From assembly GCF_001499995.1 (NCBI RefSeq), contig NZ_LQIU01000011.1, forward strand, positions 1-64,000: 64,000 nt of DNA, given 5' to 3'. The notes beneath the pieces are model-generated. The model was not told the origin of the DNA, searched no databases, and saw nothing but the letters and a program-made list of their open reading frames with translations. The stretch comes from Mycobacterium sp. IS-1496 (GTDB lineage Bacteria; Actinomycetota; Actinomycetes; Mycobacteriales; Mycobacteriaceae). Positions 27,356 through 36,213 of this stretch are shown here, one piece after another (the first letter of the stretch is position 1; each line of letters opens with the position of its first letter). Made by a program: the position numbers and the translations under genes.

Positions 27356-29511
27356 TCGACCCCGACCCACGCCTCGCTGAGCGTCGAGGTCTGCGACAGC
27401 GGATCGAGTCCGGTGCCGTCCACGAGCAGGTTGCGGTTGACCCCGAACGACTGTGGCTCCGCCCCGCCGCGCGGATCGAAAACCCGTGAGCCCCAGCCGT
27501 GGTCGAGGACCACGAGCCCGCGGCGCGGCTGGTCGCTGACCGCGGCCCGCAGTTCGACGGCGCCCACGGGGGAGAACACCCGCACCCGGTCGCCGTCGGC
27601 CACGCCCAGGGCGGCCGCGTCGTCGGGATGGATGACGACCTCGTTGCGCTTACCGGCCGGGTGCAGGCCCGGCAGGTCGTTGAGCCACGAGTTCATCGAA
27701 TGGCGGTGGCGCCGGTTGCCCAATTGGAACGGGTACCCGTCCGGGGCCATCGGAGGCGGGGCGGCGAGCAGTTCACGCGCCCGCGCCACGAACTCCGGCG
27801 GCGCCGCGTGCACCTTCTTGTCCGGCGTGCGCAACGCCTCGCGGAAGTGCCCGAACTCGCGGGGGCCCAGCACCAACCCATGCGGACTCCGCACGACGTC
27901 ACGCCATTTCAGCTTACGCCCGTTGACCTTCCGCGCCGTCGCGATGAGGATCCGGTTCATCCACTGCGGGCTGAACGCCAGCGCGGGACGACGGCTCACC
28001 GCGGCGGCCCGCCGACTGGCCCGGACGAACGCATTCATCCCCTTCACCCCGAACAGCGGCCGCCCCATCGCGAGTGTGAGGTCGGTGAAGATCTGCCACT
28101 CCTCGCGAGCGCCCGGCGGAGGGTCGACGGCCCGGCGCCCGTACTGCACGAACGGTTCGTCGTGCATGCTGCTGGTGAACGCCAGCAGATCGTCGCGTTC
28201 GAGCCAGTGCGCGGCAGGCAGCAGCCAGTGCGCGTGGCGGTGACTCTCGCGCTGCACCAGGTCGATCACCACCAGCAGGTCGAGCGTCGCCAGCGCGCGG
28301 TCGAGTTTGGCGCCGTCCGGGCCGGACACCACCGGGTTGCCGCAGTTGATCAGCATGGCCTTGATCTGGCCCGGCCCCGGTGTCGTGATCTCGTCGGGCA
28401 GCTCGGCCAGAGCGTGTGCGCCCGAGACCATCTCGCGTCCGGCCACCCGGCTCACGTGGGGTGTGCCCTTCGCCAGGTCCGCGAGCCGCAGCGCGTCGAC
28501 GTAACCCGGTTCGAACCGCCGCCCGCCGGGCCGGTCCATCCGGCCGGTGATGACGTTGAGCACGTGACCGAGCCATTCGGCGACCGTGCCCGCCGCGTGC
28601 AGCGACACCCCGGTGCGGGTCACCACCATCGCCCCACCGGCGGTCGCGAAGTCGCGCGCCACCCGTTCGATCGTCGCGCGGTCGATCCCGCAGCGCGCCG
28701 CGAGGTCGTCGAGGTCGGCGTCGGCGACCAGCCCACGCAGCTCCGGCACGCCGACGGCGAGGTCGGCGCAGTCGCCGCGATGCTCGAGGCCCTCGTCCAG
28801 AACGACTTTCACCAACGCCAGCAGCAGCGCCCAGTCCTGACCGGGCCGCACCGCGAGGTGGACGTCGGCCTTCTCGGCGCTCTCGGTGCGGATCGGGTCG
28901 ACGACCACCAGCGTCGCGCCCCTCTTCTGGCGCTCCAGCGCCCGGCGCCACCCGCCGGGCACCGTCTCGAGCCAATTCCACGCGCTCACAGCGGGATTGG
29001 TGCCGACGAGCAGGAAGTAGTCACAGTTGTCGATGTCGGACACCGGCGCCATGAGCATCGACCCGTACATCGCCTCGGCGACGACGTGCATCGCGTTCTG
29101 GTCGACCGAGCCGACGAAGTACCGGTTGCGGGTGCCGACGGCGTCGAGCCAGGCGTTCATGAAGATGACGTTGGAGCCCGAGAAGCCGGTGGGGTTGCCG
29201 TAGTAGGCGCCGATCGCGTCGGGCCCGTCGGCGTCGATCGCGGCGTTCATCCGCGCGGCGATGTCGGTGATCGCCTCCTCCCAGGTCGCCTCGACGTAGC
29301 GGTCACCCATCCGTCGCATCGGGGTGAGGATCCGGCGTGGATGCTCGACGAGTTGGGCCGCGGTGCGACCCTTGGCGCAGAAGTCGTGCCAGCTGTGCGG
29401 GTTGAGCCGGTCGGCGGAGATCTTGCGGACGCGGTTGTCCTCGACGGTGACCTCCACCCCGCACGACGCCAGGCAGTAGCGGCAGAAGGTGTGCACGGTG
29501 GTGCTGGGCAT
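27331..29511 (-). CDS. Molybdopterin-dependent oxidoreductase (formate dehydrogenase/BisC superfamily)
   Basis: A 726-residue Mo/W-bis-MGD enzyme. The N-terminal 4Fe-4S motif is CRYCLASC, with the fourth Cys in FCAKGR. Domain blocks follow in order: YGNPTGFSG, FVGSVDQNAMH, LLVGTNPAVS, VDPIRTESAEKADVHLAVRPG (cofactor ribose site) and a C-terminal MGD-binding barrel with VIHPDDAAALGVADGDRVRV. No Tat signal is seen, so it is cytoplasmic. The ATG at 29511 is preferred over one three codons upstream because of a GGCAGG at better spacing. Electron donor, acceptor and substrate are unknown. Its C-terminus (ERLPRDDG) is encoded by a repeat element. Confidence 0.88.
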   Translation of the reverse strand: MPSTTVHTFCRYCLASCGVEVTVEDNRVRKISADRLNPHSWHDFCAKGRTAAQLVEHPRRILTPMRRMGDRYVEATWEEAITDIAARMNAAIDADGPDAIGAYYGNPTGFSGSNVIFMNAWLDAVGTRNRYFVGSVDQNAMHVVAEAMYGSMLMAPVSDIDNCDYFLLVGTNPAVSAWNWLETVPGGWRRALERQKRGATLVVVDPIRTESAEKADVHLAVRPGQDWALLLALVKVVLDEGLEHRGDCADLAVGVPELRGLVADADLDDLAARCGIDRATIERVARDFATAGGAMVVTRTGVSLHAAGTVAEWLGHVLNVITGRMDRPGGRRFEPGYVDALRLADLAKGTPHVSRVAGREMVSGAHALAELPDEITTPGPGQIKAMLINCGNPVVSGPDGAKLDRALATLDLLVVIDLVQRESHRHAHWLLPAAHWLERDDLLAFTSSMHDEPFVQYGRRAVDPPPGAREEWQIFTDLTLAMGRPLFGVKGMNAFVRASRRAAAVSRRPALAFSPQWMNRILIATARKVNGRKLKWRDVVRSPHGLVLGPREFGHFREALRTPDKKVHAAPPEFVARARELLAAPPPMAPDGYPFQLGNRRHRHSMNSWLNDLPGLHPAGKRNEVVIHPDDAAALGVADGDRVRVFSPVGAVELRAAVSDQPRRGLVVLDHGWGSRVFDPRGGAEPQSFGVNRNLLVDGTGLDPLSQTSTLSEAWVGVERLPRDDG

Positions 29512-29571
29512 ACCGCGCATCCTGCCCCACCGCGCGGGCGGCGGGACGCGGAATCGTGACCAGCGGAGTGC

Positions 29572-31467
29572 TTAAACCTGTGTCATGGACCAGTATTCGC
29601 CGCGCCGGGCGACGAGGTCGTCGTGCGTTCCGCGCTCGACGATCCGGCCGGCCTCCATGACCAGGATCAGGTCGGCGTCGCGGATGGTCGACAGCCGGTG
29701 GGCGATTATGAAACTCGTCCGGTCGCGGCGCAGTTCGGCCATCGCCTGCTGGATGAGCAGTTCGGTCCGGGTGTCCACCGAACTCGTCGCCTCGTCGAGC
29801 ACCAGCAGTTGCGGCTGGGCGAGCACCGCCCGGGCGATCGTGATCAACTGCTTCTCGCCCGCACTGATCGAGCCGCCGTCGTCGCTGACCCGGGTGGCGT
29901 AGCCGTCGGGAAGGGTGTGCACGAAGCGGTCCACGTGCGCGGCTTTCGCGGCCTCGATCACCTCGTCCTCGGTCGCGTCGGGCCTGCCGTAGGCGATGTT
30001 GTCGTAGATCGTGCCGGCGAACAGCCAGGTGTCCTGCAGCACCATGCCGATCCGCGAACGCAGGGAGTGGCGGCTGACGGTGGAGATGTCGACGCCGTCG
30101 AGCAGGATCCGGCCGGAGTCGACGTCGTAGAACCGCATCAGCAGGTTCACCAGCGTGGTCTTCCCCGCACCGGTCGGCCCGACGATGGCCACGGTGCTTC
30201 CCGGTTCGGCCACCAGCGACAGATCCTCGATCACCGGTGCGCCCGGCCGGTAGCCGAAGTGCACGTGGTCGAATTCGACCCGCCCCCTGGTGGTGGGCAG
30301 CGGTGTCGCCGGATCGGCGGACTGCTCGTCGGCGTCGAGGAGTTCGAAGACGCGCTCGGCGCTGGCGATCCCGGACTGCAGCGTGTTGTACATGCCGGCG
30401 ACCTGGGTCAGCGGCTGGTTGAACTGACGCACGTACTGGATGAACGCCTGGATGTTGCCGAGCGTGATCTGTCCTCCTGCCACCTGCAGCCCCCCGACGA
30501 CGGCGACCGCCACGTAGCTGAGGTTGCCGATGAACCCCGTCGCCGGTGAGACCAGTCCCGAGAAGAACTGGGCCCCGAAGCTCGACTGGTACACCTCGTC
30601 GTTGAGTTCGCGGAACCTCTCCTGCGCGGCGGCGCGGTGCCCGAACGTCTTGACGATCGTGAAGCCGCTGTAGGTCTCCTCGATGTGGGCGTTGAGCCGG
30701 CCGGTGTTGCGCCACTGCGCGACGAACAGCCGCTGGCTGCGCCGGGTGATCCAGCGGATCGCCAGCAGTGACAGCGGCACGGTCAGCACGGTGAGCAGGG
30801 CCAGCAGCGGTGAGATCGTCAGCATCATCACCAGCACCGCGACGATGGTCAGCAGGGAGGTCAGCAGCTGGCTGATCGTGATCGTCAGCGAGGTCTGGAT
30901 GTTGTCGACGTCGTTGGTGACGCGGCTGAGCACCTCGCCGCGCTGGCGGGTGTCGAAGTAGGACAACGGCAGCCGGTGCACCTTGTCCTCGACGTCGGCG
31001 CGCAATCTGACCATCGTGCGCTGCACGACCACGTTGAGGATCCGGGCCTGGATCCAGACCAGGAGTGCGGCAACGAGATACAGACCCAGCGCCAGCGCCA
31101 GCGTGCGGGCGACGGCGCCGAAGTCCACTCCCTGCCCGGGTACCACGGCCATCCCGGACAGCAGGTCGGCGAAGGTCGAGTCGCCCCGGGCCCGGGCCGC
31201 CTCGATGGCCTGCTCCTTGGTCAGCCCGGCGGGCAGCCCCCGGCCGATCACCCCGTTGAACAACAGGTCCGTCGCGTGTCCGAGGATCCGCGGTCCGATG
31301 ACCCCGAGGGCGATGCCGGCGACCCCCAGCGCGATCACCGTCGCGGTGAGCGTGCGCTGCGGGGTGAGCCGCCGGACCAGGCGCAGGGCGGAGCCCTTGA
31401 AGTCGCGGGTGCGTTCGGCAGGCGCCTGCGGCAGGCCGCGCATCGGACGGCCCATCGGTCCGGTCAC
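29572..31467 (-). CDS. ABC exporter subunit, fused membrane and ATPase domains (Rv1272c-like)
   Basis: A 631-residue type IV ABC transporter half, the same length as Rv1272c. Six membrane helices occupy about 30-340, with a ~50-residue exoplasmic insertion ([10 protein letters not shown]...) between the first two. The ATPase has Walker A GPTGAGKT, signature I-S-A-G-E-K (not LSGGQ) and Walker B LLVLDEAT with the catalytic Glu. Its partner is Rv1273c-like, translated just upstream with a 4-bp GTGA overlap; the pair is a heterodimeric exporter. Rv1272c has been linked to lipid or fatty-acid transport; I treat that as family knowledge only. Confidence 0.9.
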   Translation of the reverse strand: MTGPMGRPMRGLPQAPAERTRDFKGSALRLVRRLTPQRTLTATVIALGVAGIALGVIGPRILGHATDLLFNGVIGRGLPAGLTKEQAIEAARARGDSTFADLLSGMAVVPGQGVDFGAVARTLALALGLYLVAALLVWIQARILNVVVQRTMVRLRADVEDKVHRLPLSYFDTRQRGEVLSRVTNDVDNIQTSLTITISQLLTSLLTIVAVLVMMLTISPLLALLTVLTVPLSLLAIRWITRRSQRLFVAQWRNTGRLNAHIEETYSGFTIVKTFGHRAAAQERFRELNDEVYQSSFGAQFFSGLVSPATGFIGNLSYVAVAVVGGLQVAGGQITLGNIQAFIQYVRQFNQPLTQVAGMYNTLQSGIASAERVFELLDADEQSADPATPLPTTRGRVEFDHVHFGYRPGAPVIEDLSLVAEPGSTVAIVGPTGAGKTTLVNLLMRFYDVDSGRILLDGVDISTVSRHSLRSRIGMVLQDTWLFAGTIYDNIAYGRPDATEDEVIEAAKAAHVDRFVHTLPDGYATRVSDDGGSISAGEKQLITIARAVLAQPQLLVLDEATSSVDTRTELLIQQAMAELRRDRTSFIIAHRLSTIRDADLILVMEAGRIVERGTHDDLVARRGEYWSMTQV

Positions 31468-33206
31468 GGGCGACCGCCGACATCGGCGCCGACCGACTGC
31501 GACTCGGCGAACTCCGCGTAGGTCGGGCAGTCGACCAGCAGCGATTCGTGCGTGCCGACGCCGACCACGCGCCCGTCGTCGACGACGATCACCTGATCGG
31601 CCTGCGTGACGGTCGAGAGCCGTTGCGAGACGACGACGACGGTGGCCTCGGCCGACACCTCGCGCAGCGCGGCGCGCACGCGGGCGTCGGTGTGCACGTC
31701 GAGTGCGGAGAACGCGTCGTCGAACAGGTACACCGACGGTCGGCGGATGACGGCGCGGGCGATCGCCAGCCGCTGCCGCTGTCCGCCGGAGAAGTTCATG
31801 CCGCCCTGGGCGACGCGCATCTGCAGTCCGTCGGCGTGCGCGCGCACGAAGTCGTCGGCGGCGGCCACCCGCAGCGCGGTCCACATCTGTTCCTCGGTGG
31901 CGTCGGGATCGCCGTACCGGAGGTTGTCGGCGACGGTTCCGGTGAACAGGTAGCCGCGCTGGGGCACCAGCCCGATCAGCGACCACAGCCGTTCGATGTC
32001 GTAGTCGCGCACGTCGATCCCGTCGACGCGGATGCTGCCGCCGGTCACGTCGTACAGCCGGCAGATCAGCGAGATCAGGGTGGACTTCCCGGATCCGGTG
32101 GACCCGACGATGGCCGTCGTGGTCCCGGGTCGTGCGGTCAGCGAGACGTCCTCGACGACCGGCCGGTCCGCGCCGGGATAGCAGAAGGTGGCCCCGTCCA
32201 GGCGGATCTCCCCGCGCACGGTGTCGGGCCGGACGGCGTCGGGCGGGGTGTCGATGCCCGGCCGGGTGGCCAGCACCTCACCGATCCGGTCGGCGCACAC
32301 CGCCGCCCGCGGGATGATGATCAGCATGAAGGTGGCCATCAGCACGGCCATCAGGATCTGCATGAAATAGGACAGGAACGCGATCAGCGAGCCGACCTGC
32401 ATCTGGCCGGCGTCGATGCGCAGGCCGCCGAACCAGATCAGCGCGACGCTCGAGATGTTGATGACCAGGGTGGTGACCGGCAGCATCAGCGCCTGCCAGC
32501 GGCCGGCGTCGAGGGCGGTGTCCGACAGCGTCTGGTTGGCCTCGGCGAAGCGGTCGCGTTCGAGCGGCTCCCGGGCGAACGCCCGGATCACCCGCAGCCC
32601 GGTGAGCTGGTCGCGCATCACCCGGTTGATGTTGTCGATGAGCTGCTGCATGCGGCGGAAGATCGGCAGCAGATGCGAGACGATCCAGTAGTTGGCCAAC
32701 GCCAGCACCGGGATGCTGACCAGCAGCAGCCACGACAGCCCGGCGTCCTGGTGGATCGCCATGACGATGCCGCCGACCGACATGATCGGGGCGGTGATGA
32801 GCATCGTGCACGTCAACTGCACGAGCAGCTGGATCTGGCCGACGTCGTTGGTGGTGCGGGTGAGCAGCGACGGGGCGCCGAACCGCGCGGTGTCCTCCGC
32901 CGAGAACCGCGTCACCCGGTCGAAGATCGCCGAGCGCAGGTCCCGGCCGAACCCCATCCCGGCACGCGAGCCGAAGTACACCGCGCCGACCGCGCACACC
33001 ACCTGTAGCGCGGTGACCGCGAGCATCACCATGCCGAGTTCGACGATGGTCGCGGTATCGCCGCGGGCGACACCGTCGTCGATGATCGCGGCGTTCACGG
33101 TCGGCAGGTACAGCGAGGCGAGTGTGCTGACGATCTGGAGCCCGGCGACCACCGAGAGCAGTCCGCGGTACGGCCGCACGTTGCGCCGCAGCAGACCCCA
33201 GAGCAT
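31464..33206 (-). CDS. ABC exporter subunit, fused membrane and ATPase domains (Rv1273c-like)
   Basis: A 580-residue half transporter. Six helices precede an ATPase with Walker A GSTGSGKS, a canonical signature FSGGQRQR and a Walker B that ends L-F-D-D, so the catalytic Glu is Asp. This makes its own Walker site degenerate, pairing with the odd SAGEK signature of the downstream subunit; the second site, using this subunit's SGGQ and the partner's Glu, should be the hydrolytic one. The ATG at 33206 (MLWGLLRR) fits the Rv1273c start as I recall it. The gene is divergent from lprB, as in M. tuberculosis. Confidence 0.9.
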   Translation of the reverse strand: MLWGLLRRNVRPYRGLLSVVAGLQIVSTLASLYLPTVNAAIIDDGVARGDTATIVELGMVMLAVTALQVVCAVGAVYFGSRAGMGFGRDLRSAIFDRVTRFSAEDTARFGAPSLLTRTTNDVGQIQLLVQLTCTMLITAPIMSVGGIVMAIHQDAGLSWLLLVSIPVLALANYWIVSHLLPIFRRMQQLIDNINRVMRDQLTGLRVIRAFAREPLERDRFAEANQTLSDTALDAGRWQALMLPVTTLVINISSVALIWFGGLRIDAGQMQVGSLIAFLSYFMQILMAVLMATFMLIIIPRAAVCADRIGEVLATRPGIDTPPDAVRPDTVRGEIRLDGATFCYPGADRPVVEDVSLTARPGTTTAIVGSTGSGKSTLISLICRLYDVTGGSIRVDGIDVRDYDIERLWSLIGLVPQRGYLFTGTVADNLRYGDPDATEEQMWTALRVAAADDFVRAHADGLQMRVAQGGMNFSGGQRQRLAIARAVIRRPSVYLFDDAFSALDVHTDARVRAALREVSAEATVVVVSQRLSTVTQADQVIVVDDGRVVGVGTHESLLVDCPTYAEFAESQSVGADVGGRP

Positions 33207-33279
33207 CTCGCTACTGTCGCACATCGAACGAACTTGCAGGTCAACCGGCATGTCGGTGGTTCACGATCAGTGCTGCCGC

Positions 33280-33285
33280 TACAGT
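33280..33285 (+). promoter_or_regulatory. -10 hexamer TACAGT, leaderless start of lprB
   Basis: TACAGT is 7 bp before the GTG at 33293, supporting that start over the in-frame GTG three codons upstream, which would overlap the hexamer. Confidence 0.5.
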
Positions 33286-33292
33286 GCATGGC

Positions 33293-33871
33293 GTGAACCC
33301 CAGCACGCGCACGACGGGACGGACCCGCCACGCGAAAGCGCTGGCCGCGCTGGCGGCGGCCGTGATCCCGCTGCTGGCCGCCTGTTCCTCGGACTCGGAG
33401 CCCGCGGCACCGGGTGAGTCGCCGCAGGCCACGCAGGCCCAGCAGGACATCAAGCACGGCCCGTTCTTCCCCCAGTGCGGCGGGATCAGCGATCAGACCA
33501 TCAGCCAGCTCACCGAGGTGCCGGGCCTGGTGAACACCGCGACCACGTCCGTGGGCTGCCAGTGGCTGGCCGGCGGCAGCATCGTCGGGCCGCACTTCTC
33601 GTTCACCCATTTCCGCGGCAGCCCGATCGGTCGCGAGCGCAAGACCGAGGAGTTGTCGCGCACCAGCGTCGAGGACATCAACATCGAGGGCCACGACGGG
33701 TTCATCGCCACGGGCGACGACCTGACGCTGGGCACCAACCTGTGTGAGATCGGCATTCAGTTCGACAACGACTTCATCGAGTGGTCGGTCAGCTTCGCCC
33801 AGAAACCGTTCCCGGATCCGTGTGAGGTCGCCAAAGAGCTCACCCGTCAATCGATTGTGAATTCCCGATGA
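33293..33871 (+). CDS. lprB: Lipoprotein LprB (DUF3558 family)
   Basis: A 192-residue lipoprotein. After a basic start and a hydrophobic segment the lipobox is L-L-A-A-C (near residue 31), then an Ala/Pro/Gln linker. The mature part, from HGPFFPQCGGISDQTI on, matches M. tuberculosis LprB (Rv1274) closely, including GCQWLAGG, HFSF, RGSPIGRERKTEELSR and KELTRQSI. Three Cys in the mature domain are spaced as in the family and may form disulfides. It overlaps lprC by 4 bp. Function unknown; adjacency to a divergent exporter pair in both species hints at a shared envelope role. Confidence 0.94.
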   Translation: MNPSTRTTGRTRHAKALAALAAAVIPLLAACSSDSEPAAPGESPQATQAQQDIKHGPFFPQCGGISDQTISQLTEVPGLVNTATTSVGCQWLAGGSIVGPHFSFTHFRGSPIGRERKTEELSRTSVEDINIEGHDGFIATGDDLTLGTNLCEIGIQFDNDFIEWSVSFAQKPFPDPCEVAKELTRQSIVNSR

Positions 33872-34419
33872 GCCGCTCCGCACGGACTCTGGCCGTCGTG
33901 GCCGCGCTCCTGGCCGCCCTGACGATGCTGCTGGGCTGCACCCGTACGGTCGAGGGCACTGCGGCGCGTGCGGGTTCCGGCGGCGGGCCCAGCAACAACG
34001 ACTCTGAACGGCAGTACCCGAACCTGCTCAAAGAGTGCGATGTGCTGACCGAGGACATCCTGGCCGAGACGGTCGGCGCCGACCCGCTGGACATCCAGAG
34101 CACCTTTGTGGGCGCCGTCTGCCGCTGGCAGGCCGCCAATCCCGCCGGCCTGGTCGACATCACCCGCTTCTGGTTCGAGGAGGGCAGCCTCGACAACGAG
34201 CAGCAGACGGCCCAGAAGCTCGAGTACCAGATCGAGAACCGGTCGGTGGCCGGGGTGCCGTCGATCGTGATGCGGCCCGGCGATCCGAACGGTGCGTGCG
34301 GGGTGGCCAGCGATGCGGGCGGCGTGGTCGGCTGGTGGGTCAACCCGCAGGCGCCCGGGATCGACGCGTGCGGGATGGCGATCAAGCTGATGGAACTGAC
34401 GCTCGCCACCAATTCCTGA
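33868..34419 (+). CDS. lprC: Lipoprotein LprC (DUF3558 family)
   Basis: A 183-residue lipoprotein sharing the DUF3558 fold with LprB: lipobox L-L-G-C (Cys near residue 24), then LLKECDVLTEDILAETVG, VCRWQAANP and a final GIDACGMAIKLMELTL. Four or more Cys of the mature region match LprB spacing, so the two probably arose by duplication. ATGA overlap with lprB means coupled translation. Order matches Rv1274-Rv1275. It runs convergent to the phosphatase gene with a 10-bp gap. Confidence 0.93.
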   Translation: MSRSARTLAVVAALLAALTMLLGCTRTVEGTAARAGSGGGPSNNDSERQYPNLLKECDVLTEDILAETVGADPLDIQSTFVGAVCRWQAANPAGLVDITRFWFEEGSLDNEQQTAQKLEYQIENRSVAGVPSIVMRPGDPNGACGVASDAGGVVGWWVNPQAPGIDACGMAIKLMELTLATNS

Positions 34420-34429
34420 GATCGCCGCG

Positions 34430-34948
34430 TCAGCGAGGCACGTGGAAGGTGAGCAGCGCGGCGCCGCCGAGCGCCACGCGATCCCACGGCTGCGCGGTGC
34501 GCAACACGGCGATCGCCGAGGTCGGGAACTTCGCCGCGATGCCCGCGGCGGCCCTGCGGTCGCTGTCCTCGACCCCGGCCAGTCCCAGTGCGACGTGCGA
34601 CATGGCCGGTTCGTGCCCGATCACCAGGAGCGTGTCGACCTGGTGGTCGAACCGCTGCGCGACCTTGTTGATCTCGTCGATCACCGTGCCCGGCGTGGCG
34701 TCGTAGAGCCGGTCGGCGTAGTGGACCGGTGCGTCGATACCCGTGCGCTCCAGGGTCTGTCGCGTCCTGGTGGCCGTCGAGCAGAGCACCGCGTCCAACG
34801 GCGTCAGGTGGGCGCGCAGCCAGTCGCCGGCCAGAGCGGCTTCGCGGATCCCCCGCGCGGCCAACGGCCGTTCGTGGTCGTCGACGCCGTCGGGGTAGTC
34901 GGACTTGGCGTGCCGGAGCAGCACCAGGGTGCGGATGTTCGTGCTCAC
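34430..34948 (-). CDS. SixA-like phosphohistidine phosphatase (histidine phosphatase family, Rv1276c-like)
   Basis: A 172-residue branch-2 histidine phosphatase. The catalytic motif is L-R-H-A-K-S-D near residue 11, the second Arg lies in STATRTRQT, and the H-E partner is in VIGHEPAMS (about 110-118). Such proteins dephosphorylate phospho-His on signalling proteins or small phosphoesters. GTG at 34948 is selected because TAACGT ends seven bases upstream. Corresponds to Rv1276c by order. Target unknown. Confidence 0.88.
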   Translation of the reverse strand: MSTNIRTLVLLRHAKSDYPDGVDDHERPLAARGIREAALAGDWLRAHLTPLDAVLCSTATRTRQTLERTGIDAPVHYADRLYDATPGTVIDEINKVAQRFDHQVDTLLVIGHEPAMSHVALGLAGVEDSDRRAAAGIAAKFPTSAIAVLRTAQPWDRVALGGAALLTFHVPR

Positions 34949-34955
34949 CCCCTCC

Positions 34956-34961
34956 ACGTTA
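34956..34961 (-). promoter_or_regulatory. -10 hexamer TAACGT, leaderless start of sixA-like gene
   Basis: On the minus strand TAACGT is followed by seven bases (GGAGGGG) and the GTG at 34948. This is the same hexamer as upstream of the HIT gene. Confidence 0.45.
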
Positions 34962-35061
34962 GGTCGTGCGGCCACATGCCGGTCGAGGTCCGCTGACTTG
35001 TCGGTGCCCGGTCCTACACTCGCCATGCACCACGACGACGAGGGGAAAGGGACGGGGCCAC

Positions 35062-36213
35062 ATGCGATTTGTGCATACCGCCGACTGGCAGCTCGGGATG
35101 ACCCGCCACTTCCTCAACGGTGAGGCGCAGCCCCGTTATTCGGCCGCGCGGCGCGAGGCCGTCGTCGCGGTCGGCGCGTTGGCGGCCGAGGTGGGCGCGG
35201 AGTTCGTGGTGGTCGCCGGTGACGTGTTCGAGCACAACCAACTCTCCCCGCGCGAGGTCGGCCAGTCGCTCGAAGCCATGCGGACCATCGGTGTCCCGGT
35301 GTATCTGCTGCCCGGCAACCACGACCCGTTGGACGCCTCCTCGGTGTACACCAGCGCCCTGTTCACCGCCGAATGCCCGGACCACGTCACGGTGCTCGAC
35401 CGCGCCGGTGTCCACGCCGTGCGGCCGGGGCTCGAACTCGTCGCGGCGCCGTGGCGGTCGAAGGCGCCGACGAGCGATCTCGTCGGTGACGTGCTCGCGG
35501 ACCTCCCCGCCGACGGCGTGACGCGCATCGTGGTGGGGCACGGTGCCGTGGACCTCATCGACCCGGGCAAGGACAAGGCGGCGCTGATCCGGCTGGCCGC
35601 CGTCGAGGCCGCGCTGGCGCGCGGCGCCGTGCACTATGTGGCGTTGGGCGACAAGCACTCTCGCACCGAGGTCGGCGCCACCGGCCGGGTCTGGTACTCG
35701 GGTTCCCCCGAGGTCACCAACTACGACGACATCGAATCCGGCTCGGGCCACGCCCTGGTGGTCGAGATCGACGAGGACGCTGATCGGCGGCCCGTGCGGG
35801 TGCGCCCCGAGCGGTTGGGCCGCTGGCGGTTCGTCACGCTGACCCGTTCGGTCGACAGCAGCCGCGACGTGGCCGATCTCGACCTCAACCTCGACCTCAT
35901 GCCGGACAAGGAGCGCACCGTCGTCCGCCTCGGGCTGACGGGGTCGCTCACCGTCACCGACAAGGCCGCGCTGGATGAGTGCCTGCTCAAGTACTCCCGG
36001 TTGTTCGCGGCGCTCACGGAGTGGGAGCGCGGCACCGACATCGCGGTCCTGCCCGCCGACGGTGAATTCGACGATCTGGGCATCGGAGGGTTCGCGGCTG
36101 CGGCCGTCGACGAGTTGGTGGAGGCCGCCCGCGCCGACGGGGAGCGCGCCGAGGATGCCCGTGCCGCGCTGGCTCTGCTGCTGCGCCTGGTCGAACGGAG
36201 CGATGTCGCATGA
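35062..36213 (+). CDS. SbcD-like metallophosphoesterase/nuclease (Rv1277-like)
   Basis: A 383-residue calcineurin-like phosphoesterase resembling the Mre11/SbcD nuclease. All metal motifs are present: HTADWQLG (8-DxH block), GDVFEHN, GNHDP, GHGAVD and a late GDKHS. It should form a complex with the SMC-like ATPase encoded next, whose start overlaps its stop by 4 bp, to process DNA ends or hairpins. ATG 35062 is preceded by a GA-rich stretch (GGGGAAAGGGACGGGG) that can serve as ribosome binding site. It matches Rv1277, a second SbcD-like protein rather than canonical SbcD. Confidence 0.88.
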   Translation: MRFVHTADWQLGMTRHFLNGEAQPRYSAARREAVVAVGALAAEVGAEFVVVAGDVFEHNQLSPREVGQSLEAMRTIGVPVYLLPGNHDPLDASSVYTSALFTAECPDHVTVLDRAGVHAVRPGLELVAAPWRSKAPTSDLVGDVLADLPADGVTRIVVGHGAVDLIDPGKDKAALIRLAAVEAALARGAVHYVALGDKHSRTEVGATGRVWYSGSPEVTNYDDIESGSGHALVVEIDEDADRRPVRVRPERLGRWRFVTLTRSVDSSRDVADLDLNLDLMPDKERTVVRLGLTGSLTVTDKAALDECLLKYSRLFAALTEWERGTDIAVLPADGEFDDLGIGGFAAAAVDELVEAARADGERAEDARAALALLLRLVERSDVA

